A DNA stretch of 62,000 bases from the NCBI GenBank assembly GCA_009760855.2, contig WPIO01000048.1, positions 205,001 through 267,000 of the forward strand, read 5' to 3'. Origin of the DNA: Cristatella mucedo (lineage: Eukaryota; Bryozoa; Phylactolaemata; Cristatellidae). The translations under genes were made by a program, and so were the position numbers. Below, piece after piece: positions 11,344 through 21,025 of this stretch. The notes beneath the pieces are model-generated. The model was not told where the DNA came from. It did no database searches and was given only the letters and a program-made list of their open reading frames with translations. Positions within the stretch are counted from its first letter, which is position 1; each line of letters begins with the position of its first letter.

Positions 11344-11446
11344 CGCTCCCTTGACCTTACGGTCACAAGTCAGGAGCCGGCATACAATACATACATACAT
11401 ACGTACATACGAACTACACGCACCCTTGACCTTAAGGTCACAAGTT
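11344..11446 (-). repeat. Duplicated polypurine tract and partial LTR start
   Basis: Just inside the 3' LTR the sequence tcccttgaccttacggtcacaagt, plus a partial copy of the LTR start (catacatacgaactacac), occurs a second time. The element therefore has two polypurine-tract and LTR-edge copies about 75 bases apart. Confidence 0.7.
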
Positions 11447-11496
11447 TGCAGCGCCAACACATGTAGCTGCAAGGTACAGAGCAGCAATGAGCAAGT

Positions 11497-13884
11497 CTAT
11501 CCGGTCAGGACATAGTCGTCGTACCGGCGGGGAAGTGTCACAGCGCGCCTGGGCCGCTGTACTGGTTCAGCTCTGTCCCCTTCAGGTGCAGGGGGCGCCT
11601 CTTCCTGCCCTGGTACGAGGCGCAAGTCGGACACGTGGCGACGCACACCGTCGATCTCGATTCCCACGCCCTGCCCCTCACTTGTTACCGTGCCCTCGGG
11701 CCACTCGGTCGTACAACGAGCGCCGGCAGGCTTCACAAAGACTCGCTGGCCGACAGCATATTGAGCAGTCCTCGGGCCCTGATCTGTCTGTGCTCTAAAG
11801 AGGGGGCTTTTCCACTCATAGGAGAACAGCCTTCTGCAGGGCACCGATTCCTCGTGCAACCCGGCTGTTGGCGAGATGTTGTACCAATACACCATCATCA
11901 GGACGTTCTTGCCCGTGCGAGCCGCCATTCCCTTGATGGTCCTGTGGTTTCGCTCAACGATGCCGTTGCCGGAGGGTTTATAGGCGAAACGGTTTATGGG
12001 CTCCACGCCCCAGCGGTCGCAAAGACTGCGAAGAGCTGTTGAGCGAAAGCTCGCACCGGTGTCCATGAGCAGCTGCTGCGGAGGGCCACGCTCCCTAAAA
12101 ATTTCGCCCAGATTTTGCACCACAGAGTTTTCTCCCTCGTCGGGTATTCGCCTCCAAATAGCGAAACGGCTTGGTCCACAATCTACCACGGTCAGATATT
12201 TTTGGCCCTTGAAATGCGTTACGTCGCAGGCCAGGTGCTGCCAATTCTCGCTTACATCCAGTACGCCTGCACTCCATGCGACTGGTGCAGGATCGATCGA
12301 CTTGCAACGAGGGCAAGCCTTCACGACGGCTTCGACGTCCTTCCGCCGGATAGTAGCTTTCGGGTGGCATATTCTGGCAAGGTACAGTGTCCTGTCAACT
12401 CCAAAGTGGTGGAGGCTGTGGAAACTCTTTAGGTCGATGCCGACCGCCGGCGAAGACGCCTGCTCTGGAACAGCGAGACAGCTTACATTCGCCCTCGTCC
12501 ATTTCTGAGAGATGCGGGTCAGCTGGTCGGCTTTATTGTTGGATGATCGCACTAGGACTACGGAAGCCTTCAGTCCACACTCTGACACCGTGTCGGCTAT
12601 CAGTGCTAGCCTGCGTTTGATAAGCGCCTCTCCCATGCCGTGGGCTCGTACAGGCTTATCTCCAACCAGCAGTGACTGTAGCCATCCGTGAACAGTTGCT
12701 GATTCTGTCCAAATCTCCACCTGTCGTAATGACCAAGCAATGGCCAGATTGAGGCCCTTGATGATAGCCTCCAGCTTCTCAAGATTGATGTGGGCTACGT
12801 CGTCAGCTTTTCGCAGCCAGGAGGCATCCTCGACGATTCTTCCTCCTATATCCAGGCATGTGCCGATAGCAATGCTGCTGGCATCACACCAGAGGATGCC
12901 ACTATCCAGATTCGGCACATTCCAAATGCCTGAAACTGGATCGTCGGCGTGCAATCGCTGCATCAACTCACCCGCCATGGCTATGACATTTTCACCAACG
13001 ACTGAGTCCCAACCGACATCGCCAGCAGCTCGCTTTAGGTAGCTGCAGGCCGGGCGAAGCCAGCCTGCGATTGGGAAATGCCCGATCAGCTGCCCGCACC
13101 ACAAAAACAGCTGGCGTCGCGATGGGGCGCTAGGCAATGCGCTCACCACGTTATCACGGCGCCAACGAAGCTCCTCACCTTCGTTTGGCCTGCATACTCG
13201 AAGGCCAAGGACCCTTCCGCCAGCGAGGCTTTCTGGCGGCTTAGCCTCCAAACCAAATGTTCGTAGCAAGTCGATTACCTCACCATTCGAGACGCCGCTG
13301 TTATTGACAACATCGTCGACAAACGAATCGGTACCGGCACGAACTCGCTCATCCATGGACAAGACCTTTGTCAGAATTGCGGTCATTATTTTCGGGGCGA
13401 CATTAAGTCCGCAACCTAGTCGTGTGAGGCAGTACCGACGGCCTTTGTACTCCACGACCTGATATTGCCAGAGAGCGGGATCAACATGCCCCTGCAAGTA
13501 TGCTTTTCGCAGGTCAATTATGCTCACGCTCTCGCCCAGCCGTCGCCACGCTCTGAGCTTGGTGCTACACACATCACCACCAGCCGTGTGACTCGAGATA
13601 AACTGATTAAGTTCTCGGTAGTCCATCACGGGCCTCACTTTGCCCTTACTTGCCTGTACGACGGCCATTAGAGGGATCAGGCCACCACAATGACCAGCGA
13701 ACGGCTGCAACCAGCCTTCCTTGATCCACTCTTCCACCTCCTTTTCGTAGTCGGCACGAATTTCCTCTCCCACATGATATGAAGCGATATGGTCGTCAAT
13801 TGGGGACGACACAACGATTCGTCCACTCCCACTTGACTGACCAGCGCCCCTGATGGAATACTGCCTTGAAGTCCTTGTCATCAA
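11497..13884 (-). CDS. pol: Gypsy-like pol: reverse transcriptase, RNase H, integrase
   Basis: A 795-residue open frame. Reverse transcriptase spans about residues 40-240, with catalytic Asp in SIIDLRKAY (about 124) and FVDDV (188-192) in place of the usual YxDD. RNase H follows at about 325-460, with WCDAS and NKADQLTR. Integrase starts with an HHCC zinc finger (H489/H493, C524/C527). It then has the DD35E triad at D554, D608 and E644, and ends in a short C-terminal domain with RRAVTLPRRYDDYV. The start is arbitrary, since the true N-terminus would be fused to protease by a frameshift. It would copy the element RNA and insert the cDNA. Long frames on the plus strand here are shadows. Confidence 0.92.
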   Translation of the reverse strand: MMTRTSRQYSIRGAGQSSGSGRIVVSSPIDDHIASYHVGEEIRADYEKEVEEWIKEGWLQPFAGHCGGLIPLMAVVQASKGKVRPVMDYRELNQFISSHTAGGDVCSTKLRAWRRLGESVSIIDLRKAYLQGHVDPALWQYQVVEYKGRRYCLTRLGCGLNVAPKIMTAILTKVLSMDERVRAGTDSFVDDVVNNSGVSNGEVIDLLRTFGLEAKPPESLAGGRVLGLRVCRPNEGEELRWRRDNVVSALPSAPSRRQLFLWCGQLIGHFPIAGWLRPACSYLKRAAGDVGWDSVVGENVIAMAGELMQRLHADDPVSGIWNVPNLDSGILWCDASSIAIGTCLDIGGRIVEDASWLRKADDVAHINLEKLEAIIKGLNLAIAWSLRQVEIWTESATVHGWLQSLLVGDKPVRAHGMGEALIKRRLALIADTVSECGLKASVVLVRSSNNKADQLTRISQKWTRANVSCLAVPEQASSPAVGIDLKSFHSLHHFGVDRTLYLARICHPKATIRRKDVEAVVKACPRCKSIDPAPVAWSAGVLDVSENWQHLACDVTHFKGQKYLTVVDCGPSRFAIWRRIPDEGENSVVQNLGEIFRERGPPQQLLMDTGASFRSTALRSLCDRWGVEPINRFAYKPSGNGIVERNHRTIKGMAARTGKNVLMMVYWYNISPTAGLHEESVPCRRLFSYEWKSPLFRAQTDQGPRTAQYAVGQRVFVKPAGARCTTEWPEGTVTSEGQGVGIEIDGVRRHVSDLRLVPGQEEAPPAPEGDRAEPVQRPRRAVTLPRRYDDYVLTG

Positions 13885-14320
13885 TCAGTGCGTCAGCGGC
13901 CGACGATGCTACAGCACGTTTGACACTAGGAGACGCCACTACTGCTGCCTCGGGACGGTGTGCTGGCTCTGGAACTCCCCTTTGGCACATGAACTCAACT
14001 TGACCAGCGGAAGGACCGATAATCACGCTGCCTAGGAGTTCAATGGCATCTATACCGAGTAGTAACCCGAAACCAGGAAGAACACCTGACACAAGGCAGT
14101 CCAGCACTATGGTTCGTCCGCAGAGGGCTACCGTAGCGACGCACGTGGACTTGCAGACAGCCGTGGCTCCATTCATCATCACAACTTCCTCGCACGCTCG
14201 CCTCACCCTCGCAGGGTCCGCAAGCGTCGCCGAAATGATGGACCTCGAGCACCCAGTATCCACGAGCGCAGACGCCTCGGAGTTTTCGATGAGGACACAT
14301 ACCGAAGGAAGGCGCGCCAT
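13796..14320 (-). CDS. Gypsy-like retroviral-type aspartic protease region
   Basis: A 174-codon frame with the aspartic protease active-site motif LVDTGCS at about residues 19-25 and a flap/core region ending LLLGIDAIELLG. The C-terminal third (DFKAVFHQGRWSVKWEW) leads into the reverse transcriptase, but the polymerase continues in another frame that overlaps by about 90 bases. It is also out of frame with gag. Either programmed frameshifting or decay separates the three. The protease would process the polyprotein. Confidence 0.8.
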   Translation of the reverse strand: MARLPSVCVLIENSEASALVDTGCSRSIISATLADPARVRRACEEVVMMNGATAVCKSTCVATVALCGRTIVLDCLVSGVLPGFGLLLGIDAIELLGSVIIGPSAGQVEFMCQRGVPEPAHRPEAAVVASPSVKRAVASSAADALIDDKDFKAVFHQGRWSVKWEWTNRCVVPN

Positions 14321-14361
14321 AACGGAGGGGAAAGCACCGGCGCAGTAATGCGTGCTCTCCC

Positions 14362-15093
14362 CTACTCGTTTTTCGGCCAGTTTGGTACGACGGCCCGATC
14401 CGAGCAGTTAGCAGCGAGATGTTGAATGCTCCCACAGACGTAACAGTGCCTCCCGCGACCACGGCACGCTGCTTTAGAAGGACAATCACGGCGTAAGTGC
14501 CCGATCGTCTTGCATAGGAAACACATAACATCTCTGTTATTCGGTGCCTGGGGAGGCCATCCCGAACGAGAACCGGATGCGAAGCAACTTTCTGCCGCCT
14601 TCGGAATGCTGACGCTTGCTTTCACTATGACCCGAGCCTTCTCGACAAGAACATCCGGAGGCATTTCCGCGAGGTTGCATGAGGCTTGGAGGTGCCTCTT
14701 TGCGGCCTCCGGCAGCGCAGCAACAAAGGCGCATTTGACAAAATCACCGGCCACCAGCCTAGCCAACCGATTCAAGTCCGCCCAAAAGCCATATACATTT
14801 TCACCTTCAGCAAGGCGACGCGAGGCGAATTCCTCCTAGGCATCGAAGCGATTCGGCGAGAATGCTGCCAGCAGCGCTTTTCTTACCGTGGCGTAGTCTC
14901 CCTTAGCCGCCTCGGGGACGCCATCGTATACGGCGTATGCCACACGTGTAAGGAATAGCGGCAGGAAATTTTGCAATTCATCAACCCCTTGCATCTTGGC
15001 CAATCTTTCGAACCGATTTAGCCATGCAGCGAAGTCTCCGCTGCCGTTGAATTGGGAAATTTTTCCTTCCATCAGTTGTACTTTCAGACTCAT
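14362..15093 (-). pseudogene. gag: Gypsy-like gag with CCHC zinc knuckles, interrupted by a stop
   Basis: The frame starts at ATG 15093 (MSLKVQLMEGKISQF), just after the 5' LTR, and encodes a gag-like capsid (FAAWLNRFERLAKM). It is interrupted by an in-frame TAG at 14836-14838 and continues in the same frame to 14362. The distal part has two zinc knuckles of CX2CX4HX4C form (CFLCKTIGHLRRDC and CYVCGSIQHLAANC), which bind the element RNA. Confidence 0.85.
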
Positions 15094-15134
15094 CTTTATA
15101 CGGACCACACAGTCGCTCCCGCCGATAAATAGCT

Positions 15135-15560
15135 TGTAGTTTGGTTGCACAGCAGAGAGCCAGCCGATGCCCAACACCGACAGTTTATTCCCAACACACG
15201 AAGCCCAAGAGCGCACGGCTTCCATCAGCCCCTGCCCTCACACAACTCCCCTCCCCTGGTCGACTCCGATGACTCATCGACCACAACTGTGCACCGGCCG
15301 ACCCTGATGGTGAATCCACCATCTGGCCACCAGCTGGTTACCGGCCTGCGTCCATGCCACATCAAAGACGGACCACAGCAGTGCACTGGCCGACCCTGAT
15401 GGTGAATCCACCATCTGGCCACCAGCTGGTTACCGGCCTGCGTCCATACCACATCACAGGCGGACCACAGCTGTGCACCGGCCCCTCTCGGTGGTGCTTC
15501 TAACAGCTCACCAGTAGCTTATCAGAGGAGCCTGCATACGATACATACATACGAACTACA
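15135..15560 (-). repeat. 5' LTR of gypsy-like element (426 bp)
   Basis: Same edges as the 3' LTR. It contains a 92-base unit twice in tandem (starting at about 15301 and 15393), where the 3' LTR has it once. Confidence 0.9.
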
Positions 15561-15565
15561 CAAGC
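15561..15565. repeat. Target-site duplication, right copy (caagc)
   Basis: Matches 11005-11009, completing the insertion signature of the gypsy-like element. Confidence 0.85.
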
Positions 15566-15574
15566 TTGGCTTTG

Positions 15575-15577
<3 letters not shown>

Positions 15578-15650
<73 letters not shown>
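15578..15650. repeat. (CT)n microsatellite
   Basis: CT dinucleotide run. At the corresponding place in copy C (about 50143) only gctctcac remains, so the tract grew in A or shrank in C. Confidence 0.95.
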
Positions 15651-15654
<4 letters not shown>

Positions 15655-15687
15655 CCACTACTGCTGCTGCTGTTACTACTGCTGATG

Positions 15688-15960
15688 AAAAATCCTAGCT
15701 GATTCAACAGCCTCTTTTATACAGCGACAGAATAAATAAATAATAAATAAATAAATCCTAGCTGATTAAACAGCCTCTTTTTGTATAGCGACAGAAGAGC
15801 CTTTTATGGCTATCACCACCGCTTGCAGTGGCGATAAAGAATCGCCCACCGCAGGACAGAATAGCCTCTGCGGCCATCCCCATTGCTTGCAGCGGCCATA
15901 AAAGATTGCTCACCAAAGAATTCAAACCCACGAACTAGGGACCGAGGTCGTGAAAAGCAA
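15688..15960 (-). repeat. tRNA-derived SINE type 2, reverse orientation, with partial tandem copy
   Basis: On the minus strand this has the type 2 pattern: a gtcgtgggttcgaa-like B box (degenerate here), a gcaatcctttat...gcaagcggtggtgatag middle, and a ctgtcgctatacaaaaagaggctgtt end. The 3' end is duplicated, with (aaat)n between the copies. Equivalent to 50205-50395 in copy C. Confidence 0.65.
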
Positions 15961-16320
15961 CAGCCTTAAATAGTGTTCCATCATTCCTCACAAGCCTACT
16001 ACTACTGCTACTGCTGCTGCTGCCACTACGGCTACTACTGCTACTACAGCGACTACTTCGACTTCTATTAACTAATCATATCTCAACACTTAGATACTAC
16101 TTTAGCACACTACTACTACTACTTTGCCTCATTACACCTATTTAGACAAACAAATAGTTAAAATGACTACTGATTCAACATAATACTAATGTTCTTATAC
16201 ATAATACGTTCTTACGTCAATACAATAATAATGCAACATGCCACTGTGCCAACATGCCAATACACTATCACTTTAGCATGCTACTACTATAAAACAGCAC
16301 TATGACTTCTAGATACTAAT
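15961..16320. other. Trinucleotide-rich non-coding stretch
   Basis: Contains repeated (ctactgctg)- and (actacta)-type trinucleotides and no gene. Simple-sequence expansion next to the SINE. Confidence 0.5.
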
Positions 16321-16321
16321 T

Positions 16322-16632
16322 GCACTTCGCACACACATACATGCATACATACGCACATGCGTCGCACGCACACATACATACATACATGCATACACACATA
16401 AACACATACATGCATACACACACATACACATATATATATACATACATACACACATACATACACGCATACATACATATATACATGCATATACTCATACATA
16501 TATACATACATACACACATACACATATAAATACATAAATATATACATACACACATATGTATACACACATATATACATACATGCACACACACATATACATA
16601 TATATACATACATACATACATACATACGAATA
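16322..16632. repeat. (CATA)n/(CACA)n complex microsatellite
   Basis: About 310 bases of degenerate catacatacaca repeats. It produces long open frames on both strands (for example Met/Tyr/Val/Cys repeats on the minus strand) that are artefacts. Confidence 0.95.
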
Positions 16633-16639
16633 TACATTC

Positions 16640-16915
16640 TCGACTCCTGATACCAAACGCTACTCGCCTTTCTGGTCTGTTGCAGAGTTTTTTGTGCTTA
16701 TGCATGCTGAAACTAAATACTGCCAACAACCATAGTTTCATGCTGACCCTGTGCCTGTCACCTCTAACCATGTTGAGCTTGTTGTCGTGAACATGCTACC
16801 ACTAAGCATTCGATCGTGCTTCCTTAGCAGCAAATGTTAAGTGCCTAGAAAGAGAGTAAGCTCTCTGATGATGCTACAAGAATGTATTATTATTATTTAT
16901 TATTATTAGTATTAT
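16640..16915 (+). mobile_element. LINE-alpha 3' tail fragment
   Basis: Has the family's 3' untranslated sequence (gcttatgcatgctgaaac... ctgtcacctctaacc... agtgcctagaaagagag) and an ATT-type tail at about 16887-16915. No coding part remains. Confidence 0.65.
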
Positions 16916-16999
16916 AGAAGTTGAGATGGGATGTCACAAATGCATAATCAAGTTAAGGGCCCTAGAAAATCTAGTAGTTTAGCTCAAGTACAGACCAAA

Positions 17000-17150
17000 A
17001 GGTGATCTCTGTTGGCTACCAAATGCTTACCGAAAGCCGCTTAGGCTGTGAGTGTGCTATACAAAACTCTCCTGCATAACATCCACATAGTCTTTATGGC
17101 TTTGTGGAGTCACAGACGGAGATATATCTAATTACCTATACTTTCAATAC
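17000..17150 (+). mobile_element. LINE-beta 3' untranslated fragment
   Basis: Matches the LINE-beta 3' end (gttggctaccaaatgcttaccgaaagccgcttaggctgtgag... ggagtcacagacggagata) but carries no coding sequence. Confidence 0.65.
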
Positions 17151-17403
17151 TGCCTCTGTGACACCCAGCGAGTAAGAGATTTTTACTAACAAGTTCAACA
17201 TTAAATACTCAGCAATTAGTTTTTTGAAGGCAATTGAAAGATATAAACAGCCACAATCATATACGAGTGCACTGGGGTGTTGAATATTGAGAGACACGCA
17301 CGCACAGAGTTGTAGAGACCTTCCTTCTCAAAAAGTCTAGTTCCACCAGGAATGGTGATGTCTACCTTGTGCCGGCTAATGGCTTTCGATTTCTGCTGAG
17401 CTG

Positions 17404-17550
17404 GTTTGGTCCAGCGGTTAAGGTGCTCTCGCCCCGTCCGACAAGGTCTGGCGCAGGTCGTGGGCTCGAGCCCCGAGGCATATGGGAAGAGCCAGAATAG
17501 TGATTAAGCTCTCTGAGGTGCTGTATAAATGAATTATACTATTATTATTA
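17404..17550 (+). repeat. tRNA-derived SINE type 1
   Basis: A-box-like ttggtccagcggttaagg and B-box-like ggtcgtgggctcgagccc sit 50-60 bases apart as in a tRNA gene. They are followed by attaagctctctgaggtgctgtataaatgaatt and an ATT tail. This tail resembles the LINE-alpha 3' end. No foldable mature tRNA remains. Confidence 0.75.
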
Positions 17551-17571
17551 GCACGCAGAAGAATCCGTCAT

Positions 17572-18102
17572 GAATTTCTGCTCTTAAGGTGCACAAACCA
17601 TCGAACGAGCATCGCAGCCTTCCAGATCCAAAGATCTGCTTCGGGCACAATGTTCACGATATGGTGACATGAAACAAGATAAAACGCATAAGATCAATGC
17701 CACGGGTCCTCGGCAATTTTCCAACGCTTCAGAAACCAAATGTTTCCAGTGGGCTAGGCTGCAGATGCTCCATAGCTCGGGCGCTGCTCTGGTGGCAAAG
17801 CCGAGATAACAACGGACTTGCTGATCCCTGCAGCACGTGCTTGCAACCAACGCTGGCAGTGCCGGCGGCTGGATGAACGAGTCGAAGCTCTACACCGACA
17901 TGACCGGGCATGCCCACTGAAGTGGACCGGCATGACACCAGCCGAGAGCACCCAAATCTTACAACTAAGCCTATCTCTTTAATGTCGTACTCCGAGGTCT
18001 AAAAAAAGGGGGAAAGAGCCAGCCATCGCCTAGAGGCGACTGCTGAGAGCGACTGCCGATCTGAGCTCTGAGCCTGTGCTCTGCTTCACCTCAGCTCACG
18101 AT
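17572..18102. repeat. Duplicated upstream block present in copies A, B and C
   Basis: Aligns with 45555-46760 and 51440-51980. On the minus strand it contains short frames (for example 17584-17951) that are not conserved in phase between copies. It may carry a first exon or promoter of the minus-strand gene, but I could not prove either. Confidence 0.5.
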
Positions 18103-18290
18103 GGCAGACCAAGCCGTGGTGGTACACTAGGTAAGGAGATTGCTTTCACGACCTCGGGACCGAGGTCGTGGGTTCGATTCCTGCGGAGGGCAAGCCTTTA
18201 TCTCCACTGGCGATAGCCGCAAAGGCTCTTCTGTCGCTGTACGAAAAGAGACTGTTTAATCAACTAGGATTGATTTATTTTTTATTTTTT
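18103..18290 (+). repeat. tRNA-derived SINE type 2
   Basis: Has a perfect B box (ggttcgattcc), an upstream region like a tRNA 5' half, a middle gcgatagccgcaaaggctcttctgtcgctgtac, and the end gactgtttaatcaactaggattgattt. A paralogous copy at the same relative position is 51985-52140 in copy C, so it predates the duplication. Confidence 0.75.
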
Positions 18291-18529
18291 AAGCTGTCCC
18301 CGAAGGCTTCTGCTAGCTAGTCCACGATTCCGGACGTTGACGGCTCAAAAGAGCCAATGGCAAAGCTACTGCACTGACTTGAGGAAGGTGGCCCGCAGGC
18401 TGAAGTGAGAGCACATGCATGCACGGCGGGACGCTGCAGATGCACCTGAACCTACTTCGAAGCAGCACCCACGCAGCACTGGCCCAAGTGTCCTTGCTGG
18501 ACCAGCACCAGCACTCGGCCAATTGTCCT

Positions 18530-21025
18530 GCAAGAGGCGACCAGCTCCGAGCGACCAGCCTCTGGCTACCAGCTGAATTTAGCCTGCAGGCTGTCTCGAC
18601 GAGCACTGAATCCGCCAGCAGCGGCTACAGCCGCCAGCAATGGGATCTCGCATTTCACTGGCCACGAGATTAGCGTCTGCTACGGTTCGTGATTCTCAGT
18701 GTGCAGAAACCGCACTAGGTTGATAACTTGACTCAAAGAAACAGGCCACTTGGCATCTGGCTAGATAGGAACGAGGCATTTTTAAACGGCAACTGTCGAC
18801 TTTTTTTGGCTTGCTGTTGTCATTAAAACGCAACAGAAATCATTGCCGAGTGAACGGCAATTGACGTCTACAAAAACCTGTTTCTAAACATAAACCAAAA
18901 AGAGGACTCGCAGTAAAAGAACCTGTATTGACCAGCACATATCGCGACCACGTGACTGGCTCCAACCATGCTCAGCATTGTCGGCTTCAAAAGCACGCAA
19001 TATTCTACGACGGTAAATGTTGCAATTAGATGCGGCATTTCAGTGACTACCAATGAGTCTTTTATAAAAAATGTATACTCGTCACTGAGAAACTAATCAT
19101 TCGCTTTGCAACAGTAAATTCGGTAAAGACAGCGAAAGACTTTCCTCAGTTCAGTGGTGGGTGCCTCGATATGCATCGCGAAGAGTCAATAGCAAAAGCA
19201 ACGGCTCGAAAGTGCAGCCGTTAACCACGCTTATAGAACTCATATGCTCTTAGCGAACTCATACGATTGCACATACTAAGAAGCAAGCTGCATACATAAT
19301 AGCTAAAACGCATTCTGGTGCTATACGTTATCTTACTGGTCGGTCGGCGATGACCACATGCAGTGATGGCCACGATGGCTCCGAGTCACGTGCACTAAAC
19401 AGTGAACTCGGACGCTCGTGGCGCTAACGTCCGCCCCACATAGACCAAAAAACAGACAAGCGCCACCATATTCTATCATATTATATTGATATACACACTC
19501 GAGATCCACTACTGGCACACTCGAGATCCACTACTGGGTCTGGCAGCTGTCACGGTCTGCGACAACGTCTCGTTGATCCTTTGGAATATCAAGAACATCT
19601 CTTCACTCTTTGCTGCAATCCTTTCAACTCTTTTGTTTTGTGATCTTATTAGCTGCCTCTACCTTTCACAAGTCAGCAGCACATGTGACAGTAGTGAGTG
19701 ATACCGTAAGAAACTCAATGCCGGCTGACATCACGACACTCCCTGACTTGATAACATATAAATGAATGCAAAAATCAACCACCTGATCATTTGCTCCCTG
19801 CCCACTTCAAACGCATGACATACGCAGAAACTGATTTAGTTCTCTTAAGGGCTATAAGGCAATTACCTTTGCACCAAGTTCGGAGCCTAGCAAACCAGGA
19901 GTGGACGAACAATCGGTAGAAAGCAGCTGGCAGACAGCAGCAGCGTTTTTTTCAAGGGTCAGGGCTCAGGAGCGAAGAAGCCTTTGGCTGTGTCTTCAGC
20001 TGAAAACCCGTTCTATGGATGGCAAGCACCGGCGGAACGGTCCAATGGGAGCCAATGCCTTGTGAGGCGAAGCTCTGCACCAGCCAACATCGGAGGGAGA
20101 CACAAAGCAACTGCTGCTTCGCAAAGCATGCACCCGTGAAGAACAGATCAGTTCCTCTCGTTCGGCTTCTAAACCCAGCTTAAAGGTGTGCAGGCACGTT
20201 TCTATAACACTTCGAAATCCGACGGTAAGAAGCAAGGAAATACATTTCTCGTCTCCGATGAAATCATCGTGCAATGTCTTTTGAACAGCTCATGGAAGTA
20301 CGATACCTTCTATCAGTTACCTTCAGCAGATCGTGTAACCGCATCGTGCAAAGTCTGTGTAACGAGAATAATAACAATTGCACACCTGCACGGCACCCTA
20401 CAGGTGTCAAAATTTTCACAGCATTATATATAATGCGGGCAAGAAAGCATGGAAAATAATTGTTCACTATAATGTATACAAATCAACATTATCAAGCACC
20501 TGAAAGACGATCCGTATGGATGGAAGCATATAGCATTACTATTGTGTGAGCGTTTAGCATTACTTTACTTAAAGTATCAAGCCAGGAGATGCCATGCCAG
20601 TAACAGTTAAGAATTGAAGTTTAGGCGATCTAACAGCCTAATTTATGTAGAGACACATGAGCCTACTGCCGCCATCACAGTTTGTAGCGAGCATTAAAGC
20701 ATTTCTCTCTACAAGACTAGATAGAGCCCACGACCTAGGTTGCGACGTGCGAGCACCTTAGAACTGAGACTCGTCGGGTAAGGGGAAAGTCCCAGGCTTT
20801 AAGGGGAACCCACGACCTGGATCGTGACGTGCGAGCACCTTAGAACTGAGACTCGTCGGGTAAGGGGGAAGTTCTAGGCTTTAAGGGCACGACTACTTAA
20901 AGTGCAGTCTCCCAAGGATTTCAGTTTGTTTAGAGGCTCGGATACGTAAAACAATGCTTCTTCTGCCGAGACATGACAATTAGGCGAGCGCTATAACAAC
21001 CCGAATGTAGAGACAAAATACTACA
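18530..21025. other. Copy A-specific 2.5-kb stretch
   Basis: Copy C runs straight from the sequence equivalent to 18530 (about 52397) to that equivalent to 21025 (about 52422), so this part was gained in A or lost in C. It has no convincing gene. The plus-strand frame at about 20188-20450 vaguely resembles a BED zinc finger (W...ASCKVC...H), too weakly to call. Confidence 0.55.
20724..20890 (-). repeat. Two tandem units (about 81 bp), SINE-like
   Basis: Two adjacent copies of a unit containing cacgacct, gacgtgcgagcaccttagaactgagactcgtcgggtaaggg and aggctttaagg. On the minus strand it resembles the 5' half of the tRNA-derived SINEs. Confidence 0.7.

Larger units (their letters stand above)
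11010..15560 (-). mobile_element. Ty3/gypsy-like LTR retrotransposon, complete but mutated
   Basis: A 4551-base element in reverse orientation. Both LTRs begin tgtagt and end actaca and are flanked by the 5-base duplication caagc. Internal order on the minus strand is gag, protease, reverse transcriptase, RNase H, integrase, which defines the Ty3/gypsy arrangement. No envelope frame is present. Gag carries an in-frame amber codon, and the protease and polymerase frames are offset, so the copy is probably not autonomous. No convincing tRNA primer-binding site starting TGG follows the 5' LTR. Its transcription direction points towards the copy A gene, whose ATG lies about 630 bases away. Confidence 0.92.

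Noticed and set aside
11635-12508. Several plus-strand frames of 100-170 codons
   Set aside because: Shadows of the minus-strand pol gene, which has clear catalytic motifs.
16287-16771. Long Met/Tyr/Val/Cys frames
   Set aside because: Translation of the CATA/CACA microsatellite.
18103-18290. tRNA gene (good B box)
   Set aside because: Recurs many times with a common non-tRNA 3' part and does not form a complete cloverleaf by eye; it is a SINE.
20188-20450. BED zinc finger remnant on the plus strand
   Set aside because: Only W, CxxC and one or two His positions fit, and no transposase follows.
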